Shown here piece by piece: positions 53,653 to 61,586 of a stretch of DNA of 64,000 nt. The notes beneath the pieces are model-generated. The model ran no database searches. It was not told the origin of the DNA and saw only the letters and a program-made list of their open reading frames with translations. A program made the translations under genes and the position numbers. This DNA is from VAZQ01 sp963702695 (GTDB taxonomy: Bacteria; Pseudomonadota; Alphaproteobacteria; Rhizobiales; Xanthobacteraceae), in the NCBI GenBank assembly GCA_963702695.1, contig CAVPDS010000013.1, positions 1 through 64,000 of the forward strand, given 5' to 3'. Each line of letters opens with the position of its first letter. Within the stretch, counting starts at the first letter, position 1.

Positions 53653-54162
53653 GTGGCACAGCCATACGTCGGTGAAATCCGCATGTTTGCCGGCAACTTC
53701 GCACCCGCCGGCTGGATGTTCTGTGAGGGACAGCTCCTGCCGATCTCGGAGAACGAGACCCTGTTCAACCTCATCGGCACCACCTATGGCGGCGATGGCC
53801 AGAGCACGTTCGCGCTGCCCGACCTGCGCGGCCGTATCCCTGTACACATGGGCGGCGGCTTTACATTAGCCGAGACCGGCGGCGCGGAGACGATCACGCT
53901 GACCGTGTCGCAGATTCCGGCGCACTCTCACCCTATGCTTGCCTCGAATGACACCGCCTCGGGAAACGCGCCAGCCAATAACGTCCTGGCGGCGACGACA
54001 GGCGCAACGACCTTCGCCTACGGCAGTCTCAACCCGATCAGCGCCATCTCGCCTCAAGCGATCTCCTCGACGGGAGGAAGTCAGCCGCACGACAATTTCC
54101 AGCCCTATCTCTGCGTTGACTTCATCATTTCGCTGTTCGGCATCTTTCCGTCGCAGACCTAA
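53653..54162 (+). CDS. phage tail collar-domain protein, second of three
   Basis: 169 aa, GTG start with AAGGAGG in front, 13 bp after the previous stop. Marks: YVGEIRMFAGNFAPAGWMFC, EGQLLPISENETLFNLIGTT, YGGDG, LPDLRGRIPVHMG and FIISLFGIFPSQT. Clearly a paralogue of its neighbours but well diverged, especially in the central variable part (residues 90-150), where a binding surface is expected. Confidence 0.9.
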   Translation: MAQPYVGEIRMFAGNFAPAGWMFCEGQLLPISENETLFNLIGTTYGGDGQSTFALPDLRGRIPVHMGGGFTLAETGGAETITLTVSQIPAHSHPMLASNDTASGNAPANNVLAATTGATTFAYGSLNPISAISPQAISSTGGSQPHDNFQPYLCVDFIISLFGIFPSQT

Positions 54163-54171
54163 GAGGACGCC

Positions 54172-54687
54172 ATGGACCCGTTCGTCGCCGAAATCCGAAT
54201 CTTCCCATTCAATTTCGCGCCCAAGGGCTGGGCGTTCTGCGACGGGCAGATCTTGCCGCTCTCCCAGAACACCGCGCTGTTCTCTCTCCTGGGCACGACC
54301 TATGGCGGCGACGGCAAGAGCAACTTCGCCCTTCCGAACATGCAAGGGAACGCGCCCATGCATCCGGGCCAAGGCCCCGGTCTGTCGTTGCACGATCTTG
54401 GCGAGACCGGCGGCGCGGGCACGGTCACCCTTCTGGAGAGCGAGATCCCTTCCCACTCTCACGGCCTCAATGCGTCACTTCAGGACGCCAACACCCGCTT
54501 GCCGGGCAGCAGAGTGCCGGCAGGCGGCGTCGGAGTGGGTATCTTTGGTTCTCCGCCCTTCAATACGCAACTCAACTTCAATGCCCTTCCACCTGCCGGT
54601 GGCAGCCAGCCGCACAATAACCTGATGCCCTACCTCACCCTCAACTTCTGCATCGCCCTGCAGGGCGTTTTCCCGCCACGCACCTGA
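54172..54687 (+). CDS. phage tail collar-domain protein, third of three
   Basis: 171 aa, ATG start preceded by AAGAGGACGCC, nine bases after the previous stop. Marks: FVAEIRIFPFNFAPKGWAFC, DGQILPLSQNTALFSLLGTT, YGGDG, LPNMQGNAPMHPG and NFCIALQGVFPPRT. Same architecture as the first two. Triplication with divergence suggests a hetero-oligomer or three binding specificities. Confidence 0.9.
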   Translation: MDPFVAEIRIFPFNFAPKGWAFCDGQILPLSQNTALFSLLGTTYGGDGKSNFALPNMQGNAPMHPGQGPGLSLHDLGETGGAGTVTLLESEIPSHSHGLNASLQDANTRLPGSRVPAGGVGVGIFGSPPFNTQLNFNALPPAGGSQPHNNLMPYLTLNFCIALQGVFPPRT

Positions 54688-54696
54688 GCGTCCCAC

Positions 54697-55218
54697 GTGC
54701 CTGAGAGTGTGGGCGCGCGTCCGACATTCGGCTGGGCGCGCGCTGCCGCCGCGGGCCTGACGTTCCGCCCCATCACCGACGACGACCTGCCGTTCCTGGC
54801 GCGCGTCTACGCCTCGACGCGCACGGAGGAACTCAGCGTCACCGCCTGGTCGGACGCGCAAAAGGCGGCATTCCTGCAAACGCAGTTCGACGCCCAGCAC
54901 GCGCACTACCAGCAGTACTATCCCAATGCCGACTGGTTGGTGACGATCTATGCCGGCGAAGACATCGGCCGCCTCTATATCGAGCGCTGGCCGACACAAC
55001 ACCGCGTCATCGACATCGCCTTGATGCCGGCGCACCGCGGCAAGGGGTTCGGCGCCGCCCTGATGCGCGACCTCATGGACGAAGCCGCCGCTGCGGCCAA
55101 GGCGGTGTCGATCCACGTTGAGAAATACAATCCAGCGATGCGCCTCTACCAACGCCTCGGCTTCCAAACGCAAGAGGACAAGGGTGTTTACAATCTCATG
55201 CGCTGGGCGCCGATATAA
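54697..55218 (+). CDS. GNAT-family N-acetyltransferase
   Basis: 173 aa, GTG start nine bases after the third collar gene. GNAT marks: LTFRPITDDDLPFLARVYAS, YAGEDIGRLYIERW, and the acetyl-CoA loop IDIALMPAHRGKGFGAALMR, then VEKYNPAMRLYQRLGFQTQE. The tight spacing suggests it acts on, or is made with, the collar proteins; acetylation of a partner would be inference. It could equally be a stress or self-protection enzyme. Confidence 0.88.
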   Translation: MPESVGARPTFGWARAAAAGLTFRPITDDDLPFLARVYASTRTEELSVTAWSDAQKAAFLQTQFDAQHAHYQQYYPNADWLVTIYAGEDIGRLYIERWPTQHRVIDIALMPAHRGKGFGAALMRDLMDEAAAAAKAVSIHVEKYNPAMRLYQRLGFQTQEDKGVYNLMRWAPI

Positions 55219-55313
55219 AGGTAACATGGTAGTCAGATAATGAAATAATGTTTTGCCGACAAGGATTCCAGGTTACCATTCGGATACCAGTAGTATTTTG
55301 CGGGCAGGGTAAA

Positions 55314-55991
55314 TTGAGCGACTTCAGCAGACGAACATTCCTGGGCATGTCGGTGGGCGCGACCTCGTTCCTTGCCCAATCCCAGGCAGCGATTTCTCAG
55401 GCGACATGCGTGACGACCGGTCTGCCGGGATTCGTGCCGACCAGTCTCACCGTCGCCTGCGCCTCGGGACGGAACTTCCGGGTGTTCAGGAAATATTCGG
55501 ATTATCTCGGCTTGACCGGCGTCGTGAGCATGACGTTTGCGCGCGGCAAATACGGCGCCTTCGACGCCGGCAATTTGCTGCTGTTTCCCTGGCTGAAGCC
55601 TAAGGGAAGTGCATTAGGTCCGACCCGGGACTGGCAGACCGTATCTCCGACGAGCAGCACGCAGTTCATGGCTGCAAGCCCGATCCCGAACTGGACGTCG
55701 CCGCTCGACGAGTATTTCTGCCGCTACGTGATCCAGGCGCCGGCGACGATGTTCATCGGCTTTCGCGTGGATACGCCGTTCAGCCCCGACAACGCGCGGC
55801 GTGACTGGTACACCAACATCGACAAGCTCGCGGACGGCAAAGGTGTCGGGATTGGCTGGACCAGCAGCAACTTGAATGCCCCTTGGTTCGGCGGCAGTCA
55901 GTGGATTCCCCCGAGCGATCAGTGTTACGGCAATGCATGGCGCAAGCTCATCGCCGACGCATTGAGTAAAGCCTCGACGGCCGTGTGCTGA
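55314..55991 (+). CDS. Tat-exported protein of unknown function
   Basis: A 225-aa protein. The chosen TTG start (55314, with CAGGGT in front) gives LSDFSRRTFLGMSVGATSFL, a clear twin-arginine signal. An ATG at 55248 is in frame but would put 22 residues before it. The mature part has four cysteines and aromatic stretches (RNFRVFRKYSDYLGLTGVVS, DEYFCRYVIQAPATMFIGFR). No domain is recognised. It is adjacent to the collar cassette on the same strand (95 bp after the GNAT gene) and convergent with the DUF6916-like gene. Exported, folded and possibly cofactor-bound. Confidence 0.65.
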   Translation: MSDFSRRTFLGMSVGATSFLAQSQAAISQATCVTTGLPGFVPTSLTVACASGRNFRVFRKYSDYLGLTGVVSMTFARGKYGAFDAGNLLLFPWLKPKGSALGPTRDWQTVSPTSSTQFMAASPIPNWTSPLDEYFCRYVIQAPATMFIGFRVDTPFSPDNARRDWYTNIDKLADGKGVGIGWTSSNLNAPWFGGSQWIPPSDQCYGNAWRKLIADALSKASTAVC

Positions 55992-56007
55992 GTTTCCAGC
56001 ACATCGC

Positions 56008-56334
56008 TCAGGTGAACACCGCCTCGTAGCCGTTGCCGGCGGCGGTCGGTCCGATCGGCACGAGAAACACCGGCAGCTTGCCCATCGTCGGATGCTCGAG
56101 CGGATAAGTCGCCTGCGGCAGGAACGCGCCGCGCGGCGTCGCGAACAGAAGCGAGAACGCTCCGCTCTCTCGATGGGCACGGCCGAGCCGCCGCACCTCG
56201 ACCAGCTCGAATGCCAGCGCGCCGCCGGCCGTCGCCAGGATGAACGAATCATTAAGCCGCGCTTCGAAATCGCCCGCAGTCAGCTTGGCGAGATCGGTCG
56301 ATGCGACCGGGCTTGAAATCAGGCACGGAACCAC
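56008..56334 (-). CDS. DUF6916-like small protein
   Basis: 108 aa: LAKLTAGDFEARLNDSFILA, ALAFELVEVRRL, GAFSLLFATPRGAFLPQATY, LEHPTMGKLPVFLVPIG and YEAVFT. This is the pattern of DUF6916, a small beta-rich family that I recall next to tail-collar genes. The start is uncertain: GTG at 56334 has AAAGGAC close in front. It is convergent with the Tat-exported gene. Assigned to the collar cassette by family association. Confidence 0.7.
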   Translation of the reverse strand: MVPCLISSPVASTDLAKLTAGDFEARLNDSFILATAGGALAFELVEVRRLGRAHRESGAFSLLFATPRGAFLPQATYPLEHPTMGKLPVFLVPIGPTAAGNGYEAVFT

Positions 56335-56654
56335 GTCCTTTCTTTGAACGACGAGAATAGGACTGTCGTAAACGATGCGCTAGCTGGACCTTCTTGACGG
56401 CCGCGGGTGGCCGCTAAATCGCTCAGCTACACCATCCGCCTTGAAACCAACACGGATGTGGGCTACATCATTACCAGCGGATGAGCGATCATGAGACGTC
56501 TCTCGCGGGCCGCGTGAACGAATTCCAACTGGTTTTCGGCCCGTTTTCGTCCGCTTTTCACAGGCAACCCAGAACACGCGGGGTGTCCAGATCACCCCGA
56601 GACGCGCCGTTGGTCGCTGACCTGCGGCCGTTTCGCCATACCGAAAGATCGATT
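56335..56654. other. gene-free leader upstream of the DEAD-box helicase
   Basis: No supported gene. An open frame from 56481 leads into the helicase but lacks family resemblance. A long leader is common for cold-inducible RNA helicase genes, so an autoregulatory 5' untranslated region is possible, by family knowledge only. Confidence 0.4.
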
Positions 56655-58064
56655 TTGACCTCTTTTCATGATTTCGGCCTAGCCGAACCGATTCAACGCG
56701 CCATCGCTTACGAAAAGTACGAGACACCGACGCCGATCCAGGTTCAGGCCGTACCGCTTGGGCTCGGCGGGCGCGATGTCATCGGCATCGCGCAAACCGG
56801 CACCGGCAAGACCGCGGCCTTTGCGATGCCGATCCTGCATCAGCTCGCCAAGGCGCCGCTGCGGCCGCAGAATAAGAAATGCCGCGTGCTGGTATTGAGC
56901 CCCACGCGCGAACTGTCTGCGCAGATCCTCGACAGCTTCAACGCCTATGGCCGCTATATGGGCTTGCGCACCGCGCTCGCGATCGGCGGCGTGCCGATGG
57001 GCAAGCAGGTGCGCACGCTTTTCGGGGGCGTCGATATCCTGGTGGCGACGCCGGGGCGGCTCCTCGACCTTGTCAAAGGCAATGCGCTGCGTCTCGACAA
57101 CGTCGAGTTCCTGGTGCTCGATGAAGCCGACCGGATGCTCGACATGGGCTTCATCCATGACATCAGAAAGATCGTCGCCAAGCTGCCGACGCAGCGGCAG
57201 ACCTTCTTCTTCTCCGCCACGATGCCACAGGCGATCGCCGAGCTCGCCGGGCAGATGTTGCGCGATCCGGCGCAGGTCACGGTGACTCCCGTCGCTTCCA
57301 CCGTCGAGCGCGTCGAGCAGCGCTTGATCCATGTCGAACGCGCCCGCAAGACCGACCTGCTCACCGCGACGCTCAAGAACGGGACGACGGAACGCGCACT
57401 CGTCTTCACCCGCACCAAGCATGGCGCCGATCGATTGGTGCGCAGCCTGGTCAAGGCCGGGATCGCGGCCGAGGCGATCCATGGCAACAAATCGCAGAGC
57501 CAGCGCGAACGCGTGCTGGCGGCGTTCCGCCGCGGGGATCTGCGCACACTGGTGGCGACCGACATCGCCGCGCGCGGGATCGATGTCGAAGGCATCAACC
57601 TGGTCGTCAACTACGACATGCCCAACGAGCCGGAGAGTTACGTCCATCGCATCGGGCGCACCGCCCGCGCCGGCGCCGCCGGTACCGCGCTCTCGTTCTG
57701 CGACCGGGACGAAGTCCCCTATCTGCGCGCGATCGAGAAGCTCATCCAGATGCGCATTCCGGCGAACGAGCCGGCTCCGGGTGAGCCTCAGCAGCCGCGT
57801 ACCCGGGACGCGGGTCGGCACCGCCCGCGCAACGAGGGCCGGCCACAACAACGCAAGCAGCCGAATGGTTTCCATCAGCACCGCGGTAACGGCGGGGGGC
57901 GGCCGCGCCAGGGCACGCCCCCGGCGTCGGCGCAGGACATCGTGTTGCCTGAGCCGCAGGAGATGACGCAGACGCCCGGATCGCATGGCTTGGCCGCCGT
58001 CGGCTTCATGCAACACCGCGGGCAGCGGCGGCAGCACCAGCAGCGTTCGCATCGCTCCAAGTGA
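56655..58064 (+). CDS. RhlE-type DEAD-box RNA helicase
   Basis: 469-aa ATP-dependent RNA helicase. Q motif in YETPTPIQVQAVPLGLGG, motif I AQTGTGKTAAF, motif II VLDEADRMLD, motif III FFSATMP, motif V TDIAARGIDVEG, motif VI HRIGRTARAG. The C-terminus is basic and rich in Arg, His, Gln and Pro (RPQQRKQPNGFHQHRGN), as in RhlE proteins that bind rRNA or help RNA decay. The start is TTG at 56655 (LTSFHDFGL); this matches the family start MxSFxDFGL. An earlier in-frame ATG at 56481 is not supported. A strong terminator follows. Confidence 0.92.
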   Translation: MTSFHDFGLAEPIQRAIAYEKYETPTPIQVQAVPLGLGGRDVIGIAQTGTGKTAAFAMPILHQLAKAPLRPQNKKCRVLVLSPTRELSAQILDSFNAYGRYMGLRTALAIGGVPMGKQVRTLFGGVDILVATPGRLLDLVKGNALRLDNVEFLVLDEADRMLDMGFIHDIRKIVAKLPTQRQTFFFSATMPQAIAELAGQMLRDPAQVTVTPVASTVERVEQRLIHVERARKTDLLTATLKNGTTERALVFTRTKHGADRLVRSLVKAGIAAEAIHGNKSQSQRERVLAAFRRGDLRTLVATDIAARGIDVEGINLVVNYDMPNEPESYVHRIGRTARAGAAGTALSFCDRDEVPYLRAIEKLIQMRIPANEPAPGEPQQPRTRDAGRHRPRNEGRPQQRKQPNGFHQHRGNGGGRPRQGTPPASAQDIVLPEPQEMTQTPGSHGLAAVGFMQHRGQRRQHQQRSHRSK

Positions 58065-58098
58065 TGTGTCGTCGCAGGGCCGTCTGGCGATTGGAAAC

Positions 58099-58131
58099 AC
58101 GGCACTGGCCCGATAAGGCCGGTGCCGTTTT
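58099..58131 (+). terminator. rho-independent terminator of the helicase gene
   Basis: ACGGCACTGGCC-cgataa-GGCCGGTGCCGT followed by TTTT: a stem of 12 positions with one mismatch, GC-rich, then a T-tract, 35 bp after the stop codon. Confidence 0.9.
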
Positions 58132-58475
58132 GCTGTCAGTTCCAACGGTGGTCGCTGGTCCGTTTCGCCTGGAAAACTCTCTTCATCAAATAGCTTTCGG
58201 TTCGCAAAGCTTCCGGCGGTGCGCAGTCAGTTGGAATGACCAAACTGACTCGCAACGCCTAGTTGGACCAGAATACACCAGAACAGAAAATGAACATCGC
58301 TCGAAGCCCGGCGGCGGCGCACGCCGGTTTACGATAGCACCGACGGTTTTGTAGGGGATCGTAAAGAGAGGCGAGGGAGAATGCGCCGGGGCGGGCAGAG
58401 GGGTGTTTGGCTTGACTCCCGCCGATCACTAGCCAGATTCGGCAGACCTGTTGTTCCGTAGCGTAGGAGTTGGCC
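58132..58475. other. gene-free stretch between helicase and Ku genes
   Basis: No supported gene or repeat. The Ku promoter should lie near its right end; no clear boxes are visible. Confidence 0.4.
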
Positions 58476-59450
58476 GTGGCGCCGCGTCCGTATTGGAAGG
58501 GCTATCTCAAGCTCTCGCTCGTCTCCTGTCCGATCGCCTTGTTCACCGCGGCGTCCTCCGGCGAGCGGGTGTCGTTCCGGCAGATCAACAAGAAAACCGG
58601 CAACCGGCTGCGGCAGCAGCTCGTGGACGAGGTGACGCGCGAGCCGGTCGAGAGCGAAGACAAGGTGCGCGGCTACGAGTACGCCAAGAACGCCTACGTC
58701 ATGGTCGACGACGAAGAGATCGACGCGGTCGCGATCGAGAGCAATCACACCATCGAGATCGACAAGTTCGTACCGCGCCGAGAGATCGACGAGCGCTATC
58801 TCGACAGCCCCTATTACATCGCGCCCAACGATCAGGTCGGGCAGGATGCCTTCGCGGTGATCCGCGAGGCGATGCGCGGCAAGGACATGGTCGCGCTCGC
58901 GCGCGTCGTGCTCGCCAAGCGCGAGCGCGTGGTCATGCTGCAGCCTTGGGACAAGGGCATCATGGCGACCACGTTGCGCTATCCCTACGAAGTGAAGGAC
59001 GCGAAGGATTATTTCGGCGACATCGCCGACGTGAAGATCGCCCCCGACATGCTCAAGCTCGCGGAGCATATCCTCGAGACCAAGGCGGCGGAGTTCGATC
59101 CGACGCAGTTCGTCGATCACTACGAGCAGGCCGTCGTCGAGCTCTTGAAATCGAAGCAGGCCGGGCTGCCGGCTCCGCGGGAAAAGTCGGCGCCGCCGCC
59201 GCCGAACGTCATTAACTTGATGGACGCGCTCCGCCGCAGTATCGCCGACAGCAAGGATGGCGCCAAAGCTGCGCCGCGCGCCAAGGCTCGCGTTTCCGCC
59301 AACAAGCAGGAAGAGATGCGCAAGGCTCCGCAGTTCAAGTTCCCGATCTCCGGCGGCAAGGCCAAGGAGAGCCGCGCGGCGAAGGAGAGCGAGCGGGCTG
59401 CGCCGGTCGTGGCGGCCAAGGGCAAGGCGCGACAGAAGAAGGCGGGGTAG
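58476..59450 (+). CDS. ku: bacterial Ku protein (non-homologous end joining)
   Basis: A 324-aa DNA end-binding protein. The start is GTG at 58476 (VAPRPYWKGYLKLSLVSCPI) with AGGAG seven bases upstream; a TTG two codons earlier is possible. Ku core marks: ERVSFRQINKKTGNRLRQQL, VRGYEYAKNAYVMVDDEEID, YYIAPNDQVGQDAFAVIREA and GIMATTLRYPYEVKD. The C-terminus is Ala/Lys-rich and unstructured (about 240-324) and may aid DNA bridging or LigD contact. LigD is not in the window. Ku homodimers ring DNA ends and recruit LigD. Confidence 0.95.
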   Translation: MAPRPYWKGYLKLSLVSCPIALFTAASSGERVSFRQINKKTGNRLRQQLVDEVTREPVESEDKVRGYEYAKNAYVMVDDEEIDAVAIESNHTIEIDKFVPRREIDERYLDSPYYIAPNDQVGQDAFAVIREAMRGKDMVALARVVLAKRERVVMLQPWDKGIMATTLRYPYEVKDAKDYFGDIADVKIAPDMLKLAEHILETKAAEFDPTQFVDHYEQAVVELLKSKQAGLPAPREKSAPPPPNVINLMDALRRSIADSKDGAKAAPRAKARVSANKQEEMRKAPQFKFPISGGKAKESRAAKESERAAPVVAAKGKARQKKAG

Positions 59451-59493
59451 GACCCGTCCTGCTCGATTTGATCCGCACGATGCAAAAGGAAAC

Positions 59494-59522
59494 GCCCGCC
59501 CCATCGGCCTGACGGGGCGGGC
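59494..59522. terminator. bidirectional terminator between Ku and the minus-strand gene
   Basis: GCCCGCCCC-atcggcctgac-GGGGCGGGC: nine-pair GC stem between convergent genes. On the minus strand it is followed by a T-containing tract (GTTTCCTTTT). It suits ending both transcripts. Confidence 0.8.
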
Positions 59523-59546
59523 GCTCTCAGCTTAGCGTGTCGATCG

Positions 59547-61214
59547 TTACTCGATCGGCTCGACCTTGACCAGGGCAGCGCGGTGGTTGCTGCCGGTCCA
59601 TAGCGTCACCGGCGACGTCGAATTGTCGGCGAACACGGTGCGCATGTTGGTCTCTTCCGGCATCAGATATTCGATGGTCTTGCCGGTCTTGGCGTCGTAG
59701 CGGACCACGCGATCCGTGCTCATGCCGCCCGACCAGATCTCGCCGTTCTTGTCGGCCATGGAGCGGTACGGGAAGGTGTACGGCGGCAGCGGATACTCGG
59801 TGAACTTCTCCGTCGCCGGGTCGAACATCGCGACTTTGTTGCCGCGGTATTCGGTCACCCAGATGTGGTCCTTGTCGTCGACCACCATGCGGCGTGCGCG
59901 CGCGTTCGGCGTGGGCACCGGATACCAGGTGGTCTTCAGGGTCTTGGCGTCGAGCTTGCCAAGGTAGCCGTTCACGAACTCGGCCATCCAGAGATTGTTC
60001 TTCGAGTCGGAGATGACCTGATAGATCGTGTTGTGCTTGCCGTTGGACAATTCCTTGAGCGGCTGGAAGCGCTCCCATTTCTGGCTTGCGAGGTCGACGC
60101 GGAAGATGTCGCCGGTGGCGACATTCTTGGTCCACACCTTGCCGTCGACGTCATGGCGCAGCCCGACGAAGTTCATCTGCACCTTGAAGTCGTTGAATTC
60201 CTTGGCCAGCGGATAGTACTTGATCTCGCCACTCGCCGGATCGAGGTTGCCGAGCGTCGCCTGGTACATGGTGTCGAACCAGAACGTGCCTTTTTGGTCT
60301 ACCTCGAGGTCGAGGTTGCCGACCGGGAAGCCGGCCTTCTGCTCCTTGATCGGATATTCGGTGAGCTTGAGCGTCTTCGGGTCGAACTTGGAGATGTAGG
60401 GCTCGCCGAAATCCGAGTACCAGACCACGCCGTCCTTGACGACCACATCATGCGGCTCGGTGGTCGCCCGCGGCAGGTCGTATTCGGTCACGATGACGCG
60501 GGTGGCCTCGCCCTTGGGACGCGGCAGCGTCTTGAGCTGATATTGCCAGGTGTCAGATTTGCTGAGGTTGATGGTGGCGAGATATTCCGCGAACTTGCGA
60601 TACTGCTCCGGCGTTCCAGCCCGCGCCGGATCCATCAGCCGCTGGGGCTTGATCGGCTGGCTGACCGCCGCATAGCCCGCCATGCGATGGACGACCTGCG
60701 TCCACTCGTCGGCGTCGTGCGTCGACCGCGCGATGCGCTCGTAGGTGTGGCAGCTTGTGCAGTTGAGCAGGGGCGCCTTTTGCTCCTCGGTCCCCGGAAA
60801 GCTCATCATCCATTCGGCGTTGGTGAGCTGGGATGCGAGCTTCTTGGTCTTGACCAGCTTGAGGTCGACGGTCGCGGCCTTGTCGGCAACCTTCGCGCTG
60901 GCGTTGCCGCTCAGATCGTAGCCGACCGCGCGGATCTTGAGGGTGTAGTCGCCCGGCTCCAGGCGATTGGCCGGGAAGCTGTAGTGGCCTTGCGCGTCGG
61001 TCGTCACGCTGACCGCAACCGTGGCGCCGGCCTTCCTGGCCGTGACCACCACGCCCTCCATGGCGCCTTCCGCCTCGGACGTGACTTGCCCGGCGATCGC
61101 CGCCGGGGCCGTGCCTTGGGCGCGGACCAGACCGGGTGCCGCTAGGGAGAGCATGACGGCCGCGCTGGCGGTCAGGCTCAGCATGAGTTCTCGACTGCAT
61201 CGAATTTCCTCCAT
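59547..61214 (-). CDS. periplasmic cytochrome c with streptogramin-lyase-like propeller
   Basis: A 555-aa secreted protein: signal region (MLSLTASAAVMLSLAAPGLV), a carboxypeptidase regulatory-like beta domain (about 38-120; GQVTSEAEGAMEGVVVTARK, then GHYSFPANRLEPGDYTLKI), a haem c domain (C152-TSC-H156), and a seven-bladed Vgb-type propeller (about 235-550; TEPHDVVVKDGVVWYSDFGE and similar DNLWxxEF blades). It looks like a periplasmic redox or sensor enzyme. The N-terminus is odd: a perfect site (GGAGGAAATTCG) precedes an ATG in a different frame at 61200. A single extra base near 61187 would bring this start into frame (MQSR… leading to the signal peptide). As written, translation must start at 61214 or 61184. 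Confidence 0.85.
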   Translation of the reverse strand: MEEIRCSRELMLSLTASAAVMLSLAAPGLVRAQGTAPAAIAGQVTSEAEGAMEGVVVTARKAGATVAVSVTTDAQGHYSFPANRLEPGDYTLKIRAVGYDLSGNASAKVADKAATVDLKLVKTKKLASQLTNAEWMMSFPGTEEQKAPLLNCTSCHTYERIARSTHDADEWTQVVHRMAGYAAVSQPIKPQRLMDPARAGTPEQYRKFAEYLATINLSKSDTWQYQLKTLPRPKGEATRVIVTEYDLPRATTEPHDVVVKDGVVWYSDFGEPYISKFDPKTLKLTEYPIKEQKAGFPVGNLDLEVDQKGTFWFDTMYQATLGNLDPASGEIKYYPLAKEFNDFKVQMNFVGLRHDVDGKVWTKNVATGDIFRVDLASQKWERFQPLKELSNGKHNTIYQVISDSKNNLWMAEFVNGYLGKLDAKTLKTTWYPVPTPNARARRMVVDDKDHIWVTEYRGNKVAMFDPATEKFTEYPLPPYTFPYRSMADKNGEIWSGGMSTDRVVRYDAKTGKTIEYLMPEETNMRTVFADNSTSPVTLWTGSNHRAALVKVEPIE

Positions 61215-61586
61215 GGCAATTGGGTTTCATCCGGAAATGGCTTGCAGGGACGGGCTAATGCATTCCCGCAGACAGCCGCCCCGGCCAGCAATCTCGGTTG
61301 GCCCAAATCCATGATAGCAGCCCGCCGCAGGGCTCGAAAGCCAGGATATCGCGTTCGGCACATTTAGATTGGCCGCAGTCGGGGCCGAATTTTTGGGTGT
61401 TGCCGAGCATCCGGCCGGCTGTGCCATTCCCGATGCTGTCGTCCCGTTTGTCAACCCGATAAGTCCCGTCGTCACCAAATCTTAGCAACGGGTTAACCGA
61501 AGACCTTAAGCCTATCTTCGGCACCGGCCGGTCATAATCCGGACAAGAGTCGGGAGACGAACGCATATCGCGTGGCTTTGGACCAA
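61215..61586. other. gene-free divergent region
   Basis: Shared upstream region of the propeller protein (minus) and the GGDEF-EAL gene (plus). It contains TTCGGCACATTT and ATTTTTGGGTG stretches but no confident operator or promoter. Confidence 0.4.

Noticed and set aside
53130..54687. Possible prophage because of tail-collar proteins
   Set aside because: No capsid, terminase, portal, baseplate, lysis or integrase genes are near; collar proteins of this type also occur outside phages.
56395..56465. tRNA-like stretch upstream of the helicase (minus strand GGCGGATGGTGTAGCTGAG)
   Set aside because: It lacks a T-arm, a pairing acceptor stem and a proper anticodon stem.
56679..58145. Minus-strand frame of 488 codons opposite the helicase
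   Set aside because: The plus strand has all DEAD-box motifs in order; the antisense frame has no family features.
59865..61145. Plus-strand frame of 426 codons opposite the propeller-cytochrome gene
   Set aside because: The minus strand carries CxxCH, propeller blades and a signal peptide; the plus frame is a shadow.
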